From positions 1-38,460 of the forward strand of contig PNNY01000006.1 in assembly GCA_013824485.1 (NCBI GenBank): 38,460 nt of DNA, given 5' to 3'. Origin of the DNA: Sideroxydans sp. Its GTDB lineage: Bacteria; Pseudomonadota; Gammaproteobacteria; Burkholderiales; Gallionellaceae. Both the position numbers and the translations under genes were made by a program. Shown in pieces: positions 8,306 to 19,704 of this stretch (its first letter is position 1; every line of letters starts with the position of its first letter). The notes under the pieces are model-generated. The model searched no databases. It saw nothing but the letters and a program-made list of their open reading frames with translations, and was not told where the DNA came from.

Positions 8306-8958
8306 TGAAAAAGGAAGGTATCTCAAGATATAAGCTGCTTCGGATTGCAGCAGAATCACTTAGAAACTCCTTGCGATTGCATTTCGATTCTGTGTTTCTG
8401 TTTGAGAATGGATCGTATCCATCTGCTTTCCAGTTATCGGTGTTGTCTTTAGAGGAATTCGCAAAAGCTAAATGGATTGAGCATTATGTTTGGACGGCGG
8501 AAACCAACGAAGGTTACCCAGACCAAGAATTTGAGCAAAGTTGGTTGAAGCTGCTTTATCAGCATCCCGAAAAACAAATGGCATTTATAGGTAGAGAGAT
8601 ATTCGAATACTCACCCAAATTTGCGGCTTTCATCAAAAAGCGTGGGCTGGAAGAGAAGAAGCAACATTCTGTTTATGTAGGATTATCTAGGTTGAAGGGA
8701 GCGGTAGATACGACAAGCCGCATTTCAACACCGGCTAAAATCAAGAAAAAAGATGCAATGCAAATGATTTCCTTGGTTGGATCTGAGTTCCTTGAAATCT
8801 GCCAGCGAATAGAACTCGAAGAAAGCTATTTCAGTATTGAGCAAATGGACGAGATTTTTGATTACAAAATATATCGCAATTTGCTTAAGTGGCCGTATAG
8901 AACTGGACTTAAGTCCAAGCGATGGTCGAAGGTGTGGTTTGACCGAATAGGCGATTAA
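8305..8958 (+). CDS. AbiV-like HEPN-domain protein (putative abortive infection protein)
   Basis: N-terminal helical pattern with YPSAFQLSVLSLEEFAKAKWIEHY (AbiV/HEPN A..L..LSLEEFAKA) and KKQHSVYVGL. Start ATG overlaps the upstream TAA by 1 nt. Confidence 0.6.
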   Translation: MKKEGISRYKLLRIAAESLRNSLRLHFDSVFLFENGSYPSAFQLSVLSLEEFAKAKWIEHYVWTAETNEGYPDQEFEQSWLKLLYQHPEKQMAFIGREIFEYSPKFAAFIKKRGLEEKKQHSVYVGLSRLKGAVDTTSRISTPAKIKKKDAMQMISLVGSEFLEICQRIELEESYFSIEQMDEIFDYKIYRNLLKWPYRTGLKSKRWSKVWFDRIGD

Positions 8959-8974
8959 GTTGCCATTCTTCAAA

Positions 8975-8983
8975 TGCTATAAT
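8975..8983 (+). promoter_or_regulatory. Extended -10 promoter element upstream of argS
   Basis: TGCTATAAT; no convincing -35 box, as expected for an extended -10. Confidence 0.5.
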
Positions 8984-9097
8984 CCGCGCCTCTTTTGGGC
9001 GGGTAGAAAGCACCCGCTCCCCCACTGCAACCCTCCCGCAGAGGGAGGGGGCAATCGAATCGCTAGGCGATGATTATTTTTACTCTGGTGCTGTTTC

Positions 9098-10774
9098 ATG
9101 TCCGCTGTCCTCAATTTCAAATCTCATTTAGCTGAATCTTTCGCGCACGCTTTGCGCGAGGTCGCACCTGATTTCGTCGGTGCGACCATTCTCATCGAGC
9201 GCCCCAAGCAAGCTTCGCATGGCGATTACGCTTGCAATCTGGCGATGCAGTTGGCGAAACCTTTGCGCAAATCACCGCGCGACATCGCCAACGCTTTGAT
9301 CGCCGCATTGCCGAAATCAGATGTGGTGGAAAAGGTGGAGATCGCGGGCGCGGGTTTCATCAATGTGTTCATCACTAAAGCAGCGAAACAAGAAGTGGTG
9401 CGCGGCGTATTGCAAGCGACAACTAACTTTGGTCGCGTCAATACGGGTGCGGGTAAGAAAGTGGGCGTGGAGTTCGTCTCAGCTAATCCAACAGGCCCGC
9501 TCCATGTGGGACACGGTCGTGGTGCAGCGGTGGGCGATTGTCTGTGTAGCGTGTTGGATGCCGCAGGCTGGGATGTGACGCGCGAGTTTTACTACAACGA
9601 TGCAGGTGTACAGATCGACAATCTCACTTTGTCGGTGCAACTGCGCTGCAAGGGTGTCACGCCTGACGATGCTTCTTGGCCAGAGTCCGGCTATCGCGGC
9701 GACTACATCGCTGATGTGGCGCGCGCTTATCTGGCGAAAGAGACCATCGTCTCTAGCGACCAGAACATCACAGGCAAAGGTGATGTGAACGATGCAGAAG
9801 CGATCCGTCATTTTGCTGTGGCCTATCTGCGCCGCGAACAAGATCTGGACCTGCGCGCGTTTGGTGTGGAGTTCGATGTGTTCTCTTTGGAGTCCGCGCT
9901 CTACACCGAAGGCAAAGTGGAAGCGACTGTACAGAAGCTCATCGCCAGCGGCCACACTTACGAACAAGAGGGCGCGCTATGGTTGCGCACCACTGACTTC
10001 GGCGACGACAAAGACCGCGTGATGCGCAAGACGGATGGCGGCTATACCTACTTCGTGCCAGACGTCGCCTACCATTTGGAAAAATGGAAACGCGGCTTCG
10101 TGCGCGTCATCAACGAGCAAGGTTCTGATCACCACAGCACCATCACGCGTGTACGCGCGGGTCTGCAAGCCTTGAACGAAGGTATCCCCAAAGGTTGGCC
10201 CGACTACGTGCTGCACCAGATGGTGACCGTGTTGAAGAACGGCGAAGAGGTGAAGATCTCCAAGCGGGCGGGTAGCTACGTCACCCTGCGTGATCTCATC
10301 GACGAGGTGGGGTGCGACGCGACGCGTTACTTCCTCGCTGCGCGCCATCCTGATTCGCAACTGGTGTTCGACATCGATCTGGCCAAATCGCAGAGCAACG
10401 ACAATCCCGTTTACTACATCCAATACGCACATGCGCGTATCAGCACCGTGTTGGGACAGTGGGGCGGTGAACACGCTGCGCTATTGAATGCCGACGTGAG
10501 CATCTTGGATAGCGAGTACGAGACAGCGTTGCTGCAACGTATGATCGATTACCCACAAGTGATTGAGACGGCGGCAGAAGACCTTGCGCCGCATCTGGTC
10601 GCCTTCTACCTCAAAGAGTTGGCGGCCGATTTCCACAGCTATTACAATGCTTCGCGCTTCTTGGTCGAGGACGAAAAGATCAAGCTGGCACGGTTGGCAT
10701 TGATCGCCGCCGTGGCGCAAACGATTAAGAATGGTTTGGCATTGTTGGGCGTCAGTGCGCCAGACAAGATGTAA
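9098..10774 (+). CDS. argS: Arginyl-tRNA synthetase
   Basis: Class I motif [52 protein letters not shown]-type C-terminus. Confidence 0.97.
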   Translation: MSAVLNFKSHLAESFAHALREVAPDFVGATILIERPKQASHGDYACNLAMQLAKPLRKSPRDIANALIAALPKSDVVEKVEIAGAGFINVFITKAAKQEVVRGVLQATTNFGRVNTGAGKKVGVEFVSANPTGPLHVGHGRGAAVGDCLCSVLDAAGWDVTREFYYNDAGVQIDNLTLSVQLRCKGVTPDDASWPESGYRGDYIADVARAYLAKETIVSSDQNITGKGDVNDAEAIRHFAVAYLRREQDLDLRAFGVEFDVFSLESALYTEGKVEATVQKLIASGHTYEQEGALWLRTTDFGDDKDRVMRKTDGGYTYFVPDVAYHLEKWKRGFVRVINEQGSDHHSTITRVRAGLQALNEGIPKGWPDYVLHQMVTVLKNGEEVKISKRAGSYVTLRDLIDEVGCDATRYFLAARHPDSQLVFDIDLAKSQSNDNPVYYIQYAHARISTVLGQWGGEHAALLNADVSILDSEYETALLQRMIDYPQVIETAAEDLAPHLVAFYLKELAADFHSYYNASRFLVEDEKIKLARLALIAAVAQTIKNGLALLGVSAPDKM

Positions 10775-10792
10775 TTTCAAGAAGGAATAATC

Positions 10793-11389
10793 ATGGCTAA
10801 AGCAGGCAACACAGGTAGTGGCGGCGGGTCTCCTAAATCCAAGGTGATGGCAGGGCTGGTCGTTGGTGTCGTGCTAGGCGTTGCGTTCGCCGGCTTCGTC
10901 GCTTGGTACGTGCTGGCAAAGAATCCTGCCTCCTTCACTAATAAAGAACTGCGTGAGCCGCCAAAGGTGGTGCCGCAAGTAGTGCCGGCACCAGTGAGCG
11001 CCCCAGTCGCCGCTTCAAGCGTAGGCACAACCTCAAAATTCGAGTTCTACAAAGAGTTGCCAGACAAACCCGAAGGCAGTGCGACCAAGCAAGTGGTCAC
11101 CAAGCCGCAAGCACCGGTCGTCAACCCGCCAGCCAAAGCAGCCGTTGATAGCGCGCTGTATCTCGTCCAAGCAGGCTCATTTCAAAATGCTGACGATGCA
11201 GAGAAACTAAAAGCGAAGTTGGCACTCGTAGGCATGGAAGCCAGCGTGCAGAAAGCTGATATTCCAGGTAAGGGCGTGTTTCATCGTGTGCGTCTTGGTC
11301 CTTACAAAGGAATGACCGAAGCGAATGCGACCATCGCCAATTTGAAACAGAACGGCATCAGCAACGCCACTGCGTTGCATGCTCAGTGA
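10793..11389 (+). CDS. SPOR-domain membrane protein (FtsN-like)
   Basis: One N-terminal TM helix, Pro/Ala-rich linker, C-terminal SPOR repeat YLVQAGSFQNADDAEKLKAKLALVGMEASVQ...HRVRLGPYKGMTEANATIANLK. Confidence 0.85.
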   Translation: MAKAGNTGSGGGSPKSKVMAGLVVGVVLGVAFAGFVAWYVLAKNPASFTNKELREPPKVVPQVVPAPVSAPVAASSVGTTSKFEFYKELPDKPEGSATKQVVTKPQAPVVNPPAKAAVDSALYLVQAGSFQNADDAEKLKAKLALVGMEASVQKADIPGKGVFHRVRLGPYKGMTEANATIANLKQNGISNATALHAQ

Positions 11390-11405
11390 TCTACAGGAGA
11401 TAAGG

Positions 11406-12035
11406 ATGAAACTGTTTGCTAAGTTCTTCGCAGTCGTCGTGTTGTTGTTCGCCACACAGGCGCAAGCCGAAGTGGTCGCAGGCCGTGATTACAAATTACT
11501 GAATCCAGGACAGCCCACCAGTAGCGGTAGCAAAGTCGAAGTATTGGAGTTCTTCTTCTACGGCTGTTCGCATTGCTATCACCTGCACGGCCCATTGAGC
11601 AAATGGGAAGAGAAGCTGCCCAAAGATGTGAGCCTTCAAATGGTGCCTGTCATCTTCCGTGATTCATGGGAGCCGATGGCGCGCACTTTCTACGCGCTGG
11701 AATCCATCGGTCAGCGTGAGAAGTTGCACAACGATCTGTTCGAAGCATGGAACGTCTACAACACAGATTTGAGCGATGCAGGAAAGATCACTGACTTCGT
11801 GGCAAAGCGCGGCGTGGATAAATCGAAATTCACTGCGGCGTACAACTCTTTCTCTTTGCAAAGCAAAGTCGCACGTAGCAACCAGATGGTTCAAGCGTTC
11901 GGCATCCGTGGTACACCCACGATCGCCGTCGATGGTAAATACATCATCACGGGTCTTGAGCCAGCAGACACTATTCGCGTGCTGGACGAAGTCATCAAGA
12001 TTGCACGCAAGGAACGTCAAGCGAACAAGCACTGA
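11406..12035 (+). CDS. dsbA: Thiol:disulfide interchange protein DsbA family
   Basis: Signal peptide and thioredoxin-fold motif FFYGCSHCYHLHGPL; GIRGTPTIAVDGKYIITG. Start at 11406 follows AGGAGATAAGG. Confidence 0.9.
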   Translation: MKLFAKFFAVVVLLFATQAQAEVVAGRDYKLLNPGQPTSSGSKVEVLEFFFYGCSHCYHLHGPLSKWEEKLPKDVSLQMVPVIFRDSWEPMARTFYALESIGQREKLHNDLFEAWNVYNTDLSDAGKITDFVAKRGVDKSKFTAAYNSFSLQSKVARSNQMVQAFGIRGTPTIAVDGKYIITGLEPADTIRVLDEVIKIARKERQANKH

Positions 12036-12799
12036 TGCGTGTTGTTGTCAGTGGCGCGTCGAGTGGCATCGGTCTAGCCCTCACGCGCCATTATCTTGAG
12101 CGCGGCGCATCCGTCGCCGCCTTCGCCCGCCGTGGCGAACTGTTGCAAACCCTCGCTACTGAATTTCCAGATCAAGTCCATTGCTACACGCTCGATGTGC
12201 GTGACGCGTCTGCCATCCAACACGCCGCACAAGATTTTGTTCAGAAGGTCGGCGTGCCCGACATCGTCATCGCCAACGCAGGCGTGAGTGTCGGCACACT
12301 TACCGAAGATGCGGAAGACCTATACGCATTCAAGCAAGTGATGGACATCAACGTATTGGGCATGGTGCAGACCTTTCAACCTTTTGTGCATGCCATGACA
12401 CAAGCCAAGTGTGGAGCGCTCGTCGGCATCGCCAGTGTCGCAGGCTTCCGTGGCCTGCCCGGTGCTAGTGCCTACTCGGCGTCTAAGGCCGCCGCTATCT
12501 CTTATCTGGAATCATTGCGTGTCGAGTTGCGTGGCAGTGGAGTGAAGGTCGTCACCATCGCGCCGGGTTACATCAAGACGCCGATGACGGACATCAACCC
12601 CTATCCCATGCCCTTCATCCTCGCGCCAGAAGTGGCGGCGCAACGCATGGCGCGCGTCATCGAACGAGGTTGTTCGTTCGCCGTCGTGCCGTGGCAGATG
12701 GGTATCGTGGGTTGGGTGATGAGACGATTGCCGAATTGGCTGTATGACCGACTCTTCGCCAACGCGCCGCACAAGCCGCGCGGCTTACTGAAGAGATAG
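12035..12799 (+). CDS. Short-chain dehydrogenase/reductase (SDR) family oxidoreductase
   Basis: VVSGASSGIGLALTRHY, NAGVSVG, YSASKAA active site. Confidence 0.92.
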   Translation: MRVVVSGASSGIGLALTRHYLERGASVAAFARRGELLQTLATEFPDQVHCYTLDVRDASAIQHAAQDFVQKVGVPDIVIANAGVSVGTLTEDAEDLYAFKQVMDINVLGMVQTFQPFVHAMTQAKCGALVGIASVAGFRGLPGASAYSASKAAAISYLESLRVELRGSGVKVVTIAPGYIKTPMTDINPYPMPFILAPEVAAQRMARVIERGCSFAVVPWQMGIVGWVMRRLPNWLYDRLFANAPHKPRGLLKR

Positions 12800-12801
12800 C
12801 G

Positions 12802-13524
12802 ATGGCGATCTACAAACGATTCCAACACGGCGGCGTTCCGGAATATCTGGCGCGACATTATTGGTGGGCCTATCTGTGGCGCAGAAGCATCTGGTTCTTC
12901 GATCACCAGCCCATCATCAACGCCATCCTGTTCGGCCAATACGAGAAGTTGATGCAAAAGACGCTCGCCCATGTGGAGCGCAAATCTGGGGCGAAGCTAC
13001 TGCAACTTACTTGTGTCTACGGCAAGCTCACAACGTCGCTAGTGCATCACACCGATAATGAAGTACATCTATGTGATGTTGCGATAGGTCAGTTGGAATT
13101 GGCGCGCGGCAAGACGATGGATGTGGCAGATCGTTGTTTGCTCACACGCATGAATGCCGAATCGTTGGGTTACGCCAATGACTCGTTCGACCAAGTGATC
13201 CTGTTCTTCCTCTTCCACGAACTACCACCTGAAGCACGGCAAAATGTGTACGACGAGATCGCGCGCGTGGTGAAACGAGGTGGCTCGGTACTCATCACCG
13301 AATACGGCGATACTCCGCGCGGACACCTGTTGTATCGCTTCTGGCTCACGCGTTTCATCATTGGTTATCTAGAGCCTTTCCTGCCCGGATTCTGGCAGGA
13401 GGATGTGACGGGGAAATTGAGTTCTGCGTTACAACGCCAACGAAAAACGTTGGCGGATGAGCCACAAGTCGAACATTGCTTTGTGGATTTTTATCGAGTG
13501 ATGAGGTTCGATGTGAATCAATAA
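12802..13524 (+). CDS. rquA: Class I SAM methyltransferase resembling rhodoquinone biosynthesis protein RquA
   Basis: YLARHYWWAYLWRRSIWFFDHQPIINAILFGQY, LLQLTCVYGKL, VHLCDVAIGQLELARGK, ILFFLFHELPPEARQNVYDEI, GYLEPFLPGFWQEDV match the RquA layout as remembered (Y-WAYL, VLQ-CVYG, FFL-HE-P). Confidence 0.65.
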   Translation: MAIYKRFQHGGVPEYLARHYWWAYLWRRSIWFFDHQPIINAILFGQYEKLMQKTLAHVERKSGAKLLQLTCVYGKLTTSLVHHTDNEVHLCDVAIGQLELARGKTMDVADRCLLTRMNAESLGYANDSFDQVILFFLFHELPPEARQNVYDEIARVVKRGGSVLITEYGDTPRGHLLYRFWLTRFIIGYLEPFLPGFWQEDVTGKLSSALQRQRKTLADEPQVEHCFVDFYRVMRFDVNQ

Positions 13525-13542
13525 GGTGCTTTAGTCTAGAGA

Positions 13543-15096
13543 CTACTTGCTCACCGCTGCACTCACGATCTGTACCTGAAACAAAGACAATTCCTGTTCA
13601 GTCTTCACACGCACGCCGCTTACTTGAACATTCCCTTGTTGGTTCGGTGCGATGTTCGATGTGATGAGTAGAGGCTGAGTTTGAGCGACCACGCGACGCG
13701 TAGCTGCATCTAATTGCACGACACGCACTTGCACGTTGCTGACGGTCTCGGCAGTGGGGTTCTCCACCACGGCGTAGAGGTTGCCTCGGGTGTCGGCTTG
13801 CACGCCGCTCAATAGATATTTTCCGGGATTCTTAGGTAAATCTAGGCGCGTGAACTTGGCGGCGGCGAATTGTCCTGCGCTGGAATCTGAGCCTGCTGCC
13901 GCGCCGTAATTCTGCATCGCTGCGTTGATGTCGCCGCGTGACTCGGCCAGTATGCCAAGCAGTGCATGAGCGGGTGCGGTGGGCAGTAGAGAAGTGCTTT
14001 TACTGAGCGCCACTTCGGCTTCGGGATTGCGTCCCAGATTCTTCAGCGCGATGCCGCTTTGTAAATGTGGACGGAAATAATCAGGTTGCATCTGAATGGC
14101 GCGTTCGTAGAAGGGCAGTGCGGCAGCGCTGTTCTTTTGTGTGAGGGAGATGTCGCCCAATAGCTCTTGGAAGCGTGCTTCGCGCGGCTCACCAGCAACC
14201 GCCTTCTTCGCAAGCGTGGTGGCTTTGGTGGTGTCGCCAGTGCTCAGTGCGATGACGCCTTGATCATAAGCGCTGTATGCGGGTCGAGTCGCTTTCAACT
14301 TCCCCACTTTTTTCGCATACACCTCGCGTCCCCATTCACCGCCTTCGCCTAATTCAGCGAGGGTGACTTTGTTGGCGGCGACACGTTCGGGAGAGGGCGG
14401 ATGGCTGGCGAACAAACCTGAGATGAAGTCAGATTGCTTTCCTTCGCTCAATCGAACGAAAGTCTCTTGCAAGGTGACGGCGGCACGTGGATCGTAACCC
14501 GCTCGCTTCATGTAGATCATGCCGTACTTGTCAGATTCAGATTCGGCATCGCGGCCAAATTTGGTGGAGATGAGTTGTGAGCTAAGTTGCGCTGCTCCCA
14601 CGGCCAGATTGGCGTAGCTCTTGTCTTGCGTGTAGATGCCGGTGGCGAGCACCGCACCTTGCAACAACATGCCCGATTCCATGCCTTTTGCGCCGTGACG
14701 CGCCGCAGCATGCACGATCTCATGGCTCAACACGGCAGCGAGTTCTGCCTCACTGTTCAATTCGTACAACAAGCCGCGATTGAAGGCGATCTTGCCGCCG
14801 GGCATCGCCCATGCGTTGGGCACGGAGTCATTCAGTACGACGAATTCATAAGGAAGTTTGCGGTCGGCCACGGCGGCGAGTTTGTTGCCCACACTTTGCA
14901 CGTAGGCGGTCAGCTCGGGGTCGATGATGTAGTCGCCGCCTTGTTGTTGGCGGGCGGGTGCGTAGTTCTGTTGGCCTATCGAGATCTCTTGCGATTCAGA
15001 AACTAACTGTAGCTCGCGCTTGCCAGTGACAGGATTGGTGCCGCAGGCGCTCAGCAATAAAGAAGTGATTACGACTACAAGAATAGAACGCAACAT
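13543..15096 (-). CDS. M48 family zinc metalloprotease lipoprotein with TPR repeats (BepA/YfgC-like)
   Basis: Lipobox LLLSACG, HExxH motif SHEIVHAAARHG, GRDAESESDKYGMIYM, C-terminal TPR-like repeats. Confidence 0.9.
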   Translation of the reverse strand: MLRSILVVVITSLLLSACGTNPVTGKRELQLVSESQEISIGQQNYAPARQQQGGDYIIDPELTAYVQSVGNKLAAVADRKLPYEFVVLNDSVPNAWAMPGGKIAFNRGLLYELNSEAELAAVLSHEIVHAAARHGAKGMESGMLLQGAVLATGIYTQDKSYANLAVGAAQLSSQLISTKFGRDAESESDKYGMIYMKRAGYDPRAAVTLQETFVRLSEGKQSDFISGLFASHPPSPERVAANKVTLAELGEGGEWGREVYAKKVGKLKATRPAYSAYDQGVIALSTGDTTKATTLAKKAVAGEPREARFQELLGDISLTQKNSAAALPFYERAIQMQPDYFRPHLQSGIALKNLGRNPEAEVALSKSTSLLPTAPAHALLGILAESRGDINAAMQNYGAAAGSDSSAGQFAAAKFTRLDLPKNPGKYLLSGVQADTRGNLYAVVENPTAETVSNVQVRVVQLDAATRRVVAQTQPLLITSNIAPNQQGNVQVSGVRVKTEQELSLFQVQIVSAAVSK

Positions 15097-15136
15097 AAGT
15101 TTCCCCTCGAATTGGTGGCGCTGCGCGCGCCGTGAA

Positions 15137-16657
15137 CTAACCTGCCAGTTTCTTCTTCAGCACCTCGTTCAGCTGCGCCGGATTGGCTTTGCCTTGGCTT
15201 GCCTTCATGGCCGCGCCGACGAAGAAACCGAACAGCTTGTCTTTGCCGCTACGGTATTCAGCCACTTTGTCTGCATTGGCTGCGATGACGCCATCCACGA
15301 TCGCTTCGATCGCGCCGCTATCGGAGACTTGCTTCAGACCTTTCGCCTCGATAATGGCGTCAGCTTCACCACCCTCTGCCCACATCGTGCGGAACACTTC
15401 TTTCGCACCTGAGTTAGAGATGGTGCCGTCGGCGATGCGCGTCAGCATGCCGCCTAGTTGTTGTGCAGTGATTGGGCATTGCGCTATATCCAAGCCATCT
15501 CGGTTCAACTGGGCGCTGACTTCGCCGCTGATCCAGTTGGCTACAAGTTTGGCGGCAAATTGGCCTGCATGAGCTTCCGCTGAAGGAGTTTCTGGGGAGG
15601 TAAGAATGCCAACCCCCTGTGACAACAGGTGCTTCACAACACCCTCAAATAAATCAGCCGTTTCTCGCGAAGATGTCAGAACGGCGGCGTCGCTTGGCGA
15701 TAAAGCATAATTGGAAACATAACGCGCCTGCTTGGCGTGTGGCAATTCTGGTAGCGTCGCACGCACCTGCTCCTTCCACTCTTCGCTGATCTCCAGCGGC
15801 AACAGATCAGGATCGGGGAAATAGCGATAGTCGTGCGCGTCCTCTTTGCTGCGCATCGCACGTGTCTCGCCCGTATCAGGATTGAACAGGATGGTGGCTT
15901 GGTGCACTTTGCCACCATTTTCAATCGTGTCGATCTGCCATTGCACTTCGTAGTCGATGGCTTGTTGCATGAACTTGAACGAGTTCAGGTTCTTGATCTC
16001 GCGGCGTGTGCCCAGCGGCTGGCCGGGCTTGCGCACCGACACGTTCACGTCGCAGCGGAACGAACCTTCTTGCATGTTGCCGTCGCAGATACCGATCCAG
16101 CGCACCAGTGTGTGTAGGGCTTTGGCATAGGCCACCGCTTCTGCAGCGGAGCACATGTCTGGCTCGGAGACGATCTCAAGTAACGGTGTGCCAGCGCGGT
16201 TCAAATCCACGCCCGTCACACCTTGTGATTCGCCATGTACGGATTTGCCCGCGTCCTCTTCCAAGTGCGCGCGTGTGATACGTACGGTCTTCTCGTAAGG
16301 TTTTGCATTACCCGAAAGCGGTTCGACTTGGATAGTCAAAGCGCCTTGGCCGACTACCGGCAGATCGAACTGGCTGATCTGGTAGCCCTTGGGAAGGTCG
16401 GGGTAGAAGTAGTTCTTGCGTGCGAAAACCGAGCGCGGCGCGATGTGTGCGCCCGTCGCCAAGCCGAACTTGATAGCGCGTTCTACTGCACCTTTGTTCA
16501 GCACTGGCAACACACCCGGCAAGGCCAAGCTCACGGCATCCGCTTGTGTGTTCGGTTCCGCGCCGAACGCAGTCGATGCGCCGGAGAAGATTTTAGTGTT
16601 GGTCGAGAGCTGGGTGTGTACTTCCAGTCCGATGACGATTTCCCAAGTCATGTTCAA
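15137..16657 (-). CDS. gatB: Aspartyl/glutamyl-tRNA(Asn/Gln) amidotransferase subunit B
   Basis: [58 protein letters not shown]-terminal YqeY-like domain. Confidence 0.97.
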   Translation of the reverse strand: MNMTWEIVIGLEVHTQLSTNTKIFSGASTAFGAEPNTQADAVSLALPGVLPVLNKGAVERAIKFGLATGAHIAPRSVFARKNYFYPDLPKGYQISQFDLPVVGQGALTIQVEPLSGNAKPYEKTVRITRAHLEEDAGKSVHGESQGVTGVDLNRAGTPLLEIVSEPDMCSAAEAVAYAKALHTLVRWIGICDGNMQEGSFRCDVNVSVRKPGQPLGTRREIKNLNSFKFMQQAIDYEVQWQIDTIENGGKVHQATILFNPDTGETRAMRSKEDAHDYRYFPDPDLLPLEISEEWKEQVRATLPELPHAKQARYVSNYALSPSDAAVLTSSRETADLFEGVVKHLLSQGVGILTSPETPSAEAHAGQFAAKLVANWISGEVSAQLNRDGLDIAQCPITAQQLGGMLTRIADGTISNSGAKEVFRTMWAEGGEADAIIEAKGLKQVSDSGAIEAIVDGVIAANADKVAEYRSGKDKLFGFFVGAAMKASQGKANPAQLNEVLKKKLAG

Positions 16658-18108
16658 ATCCCCTGTGGCGCGCGGCTGTGCCAGTCGGTCGCCAGTTGAT
16701 ATTGGTGCGCCACGTTCAGCATGCGCGCTTCGTCGAAATAGTTGCCGATGATCTGCAAGCCGACAGGCATGTTGTTATCGCCGAAACCGCAAGGGATGGA
16801 CATGCCGGGCAAGCCCGCCAAGTTCACGGCGATGGTGTAGATGTCGGATAGATACATCTGCACCGGATCGTCGCCTTTCTCGCCCAGCTTGAACGCAGTG
16901 GAAGGCGAGGTCGGTCCCATGATGACGTCGCAATGTTTGTAGGCTTCTACGAAATCCTGCGCGATGAGGCGGCGAATCTTTTGTGCTTGCAGGTAGTAAG
17001 CGTCGTAGTAGCCGTGGCTCAGCACATAGGTGCCGATCATGATGCGGCGCTGTACTTCTGCGCCAAAACCTTGCGCACGGCTCTTCTCGTACATGTCGGC
17101 CAAGTCGGTGTACTCGGGCGCGCGATAACCGTAACGCACGCCATCGAAACGTGACAGGTTGCTCGATGCCTCTGCGGGAGCCAGCACGTAGTACACAGGG
17201 ATGGAGAGGCGCGTGTTGGGTAGGCTGATGTCGACGATGACCGCGCCCATCTTCTTGTATTCGGCGATGGCCGCTTCGACCGCTTTCGCCACATCACTGC
17301 CCAAGCCTTCGGCGAAGAACTCTTTTGGGATGCCGATGCGCAGGCCGTTCAGCGGTTTGTTCAGGTCGCGTGCGTAGTCTTCCTTGTCGCGTTGCAGCGA
17401 AGTGGAATCACGCTCGTCGAAGCCTGCCATGGTGTTCAGCATCAGCGCCAAGTCTTCTGCGTTGCGACCCATCGGTCCCGCTTGGTCGAGGCTGGAGGCG
17501 AAGGCGATCATGCCATAGCGTGAGACCACGCCGTAGGTCGGTTTCAAGCCAGAGATGCCACACAGTGCCGCAGGTTGGCGGATAGAGCCACCGGTGTCGG
17601 TTCCCGTTGCTGCCGCGCATAAACGCGCTGCGATGGCAGAAGCCGTGCCACCAGAAGAGCCGCCGGGTACGCGCGCCTTGTCCCACGGGTTCTTCACGCT
17701 GCCGTAATGCGAGGTCTCGTTGCTTGAGCCCATGGCGAACTCGTCCATGTTGGTCTTGCCGAGGTTCACCGCCCCCGCGTTGTTGAACTGCGAAATGACG
17801 TGCGCGTCGTAGGGCGACACGAAGTTGTGCAGCATCTTGGAGCCGCAGGTGGTCAGCCAATCCTTGGCGCAGAAGATGTCTTTCTGCCCGAAAGGGATGC
17901 CGGTCAAGGCTTCGGCTGTACCCGCCGCGATGCGCGCATCAGCAGCCTTGGCTTGAGCCAAGGTAGCTTCTGGTCGCGTCGTGATGTAGGCGTTCAGTTC
18001 GGGATTGAGTTGGGCGATGCGGTCGAGGTAGAGCTGGGTCAGTTCGACGCTGGATATCTTTTTGGCGCGCAATGCCGCGCCCATTTGTGAGAGGCTAGAT
18101 TCGATCAT
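16654..18108 (-). CDS. gatA: Aspartyl/glutamyl-tRNA(Asn/Gln) amidotransferase subunit A
   Basis: Amidase signature [37 protein letters not shown] and [17 protein letters not shown]. Confidence 0.97.
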   Translation of the reverse strand: MIESSLSQMGAALRAKKISSVELTQLYLDRIAQLNPELNAYITTRPEATLAQAKAADARIAAGTAEALTGIPFGQKDIFCAKDWLTTCGSKMLHNFVSPYDAHVISQFNNAGAVNLGKTNMDEFAMGSSNETSHYGSVKNPWDKARVPGGSSGGTASAIAARLCAAATGTDTGGSIRQPAALCGISGLKPTYGVVSRYGMIAFASSLDQAGPMGRNAEDLALMLNTMAGFDERDSTSLQRDKEDYARDLNKPLNGLRIGIPKEFFAEGLGSDVAKAVEAAIAEYKKMGAVIVDISLPNTRLSIPVYYVLAPAEASSNLSRFDGVRYGYRAPEYTDLADMYEKSRAQGFGAEVQRRIMIGTYVLSHGYYDAYYLQAQKIRRLIAQDFVEAYKHCDVIMGPTSPSTAFKLGEKGDDPVQMYLSDIYTIAVNLAGLPGMSIPCGFGDNNMPVGLQIIGNYFDEARMLNVAHQYQLATDWHSRAPQGI

Positions 18109-18113
18109 TTCAT

Positions 18114-18401
18114 TTACTCGATGACTTGCGGAACGAGGTAAAGACCGCCTTCCACTTGCGGGGCGATGGCTTGGAAAGCCTCGCGCTGATTGAATTCAGT
18201 GACTTTGTCCTCGCGTAGGCGCTGGGCAACATCCTGTGCGTGGGACATAGGTTCGATTCCCTTGGTGTCCACGGCTTGCATCTCTTCGATCAATCCGAAG
18301 ATGCCGGAGAGTTGCGAACGGGCTGTTTCAATCTCGGCAGGGGTCATCGCCAGACGCGCTAGACGCGCCACTTTTTCAACGTCGGTGGTACTTAAACTCA
18401 T
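18114..18401 (-). CDS. gatC: Aspartyl/glutamyl-tRNA(Asn/Gln) amidotransferase subunit C
   Basis: 95 aa: [16 protein letters not shown]...[20 protein letters not shown]; located upstream of gatA. Confidence 0.95.
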   Translation of the reverse strand: MSLSTTDVEKVARLARLAMTPAEIETARSQLSGIFGLIEEMQAVDTKGIEPMSHAQDVAQRLREDKVTEFNQREAFQAIAPQVEGGLYLVPQVIE

Positions 18402-18413
18402 AGCAAATTCTCC

Positions 18414-18558
18414 GAGAAACCACTAAAAATCCACACTTCATCCCAACTGCGGCGTTGCAGAAAAAATCCCTAGCTCACATATCCAAAAATATGCCGCGCG
18501 TCGGGATTTTTCCTGCGCCTTGCATTTGGGCGAATTGTGTATTTTTCGTGGGTTTCTC
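18414..18558. repeat. Palindromic repeat element, copy C (between divergent gatC and mreB)
   Basis: About 145-bp imperfect palindrome bounded by GAGAAACCACTAAAAATCCACAC / GTGTATTTTTCGTGGGTTTCTC. Core aligns with the reverse complement of copies A and B (AAAATCCA...GCGTTGC...CACATAT...ATATGC...GCGCCTTGC). Confidence 0.75.
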
Positions 18559-18580
18559 TATATCCAAATAAGGCCGATAG

Positions 18581-19693
<1,113 letters not shown>

Positions 19694-19704
19694 GTAGTAC
19701 CTCC

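Noticed and set aside
13532-13545. Small TAGTC/GACTA hairpin between convergent rquA-like and M48 genes
   Set aside because: Five-base-pair stem without T tract; too weak to call a terminator.
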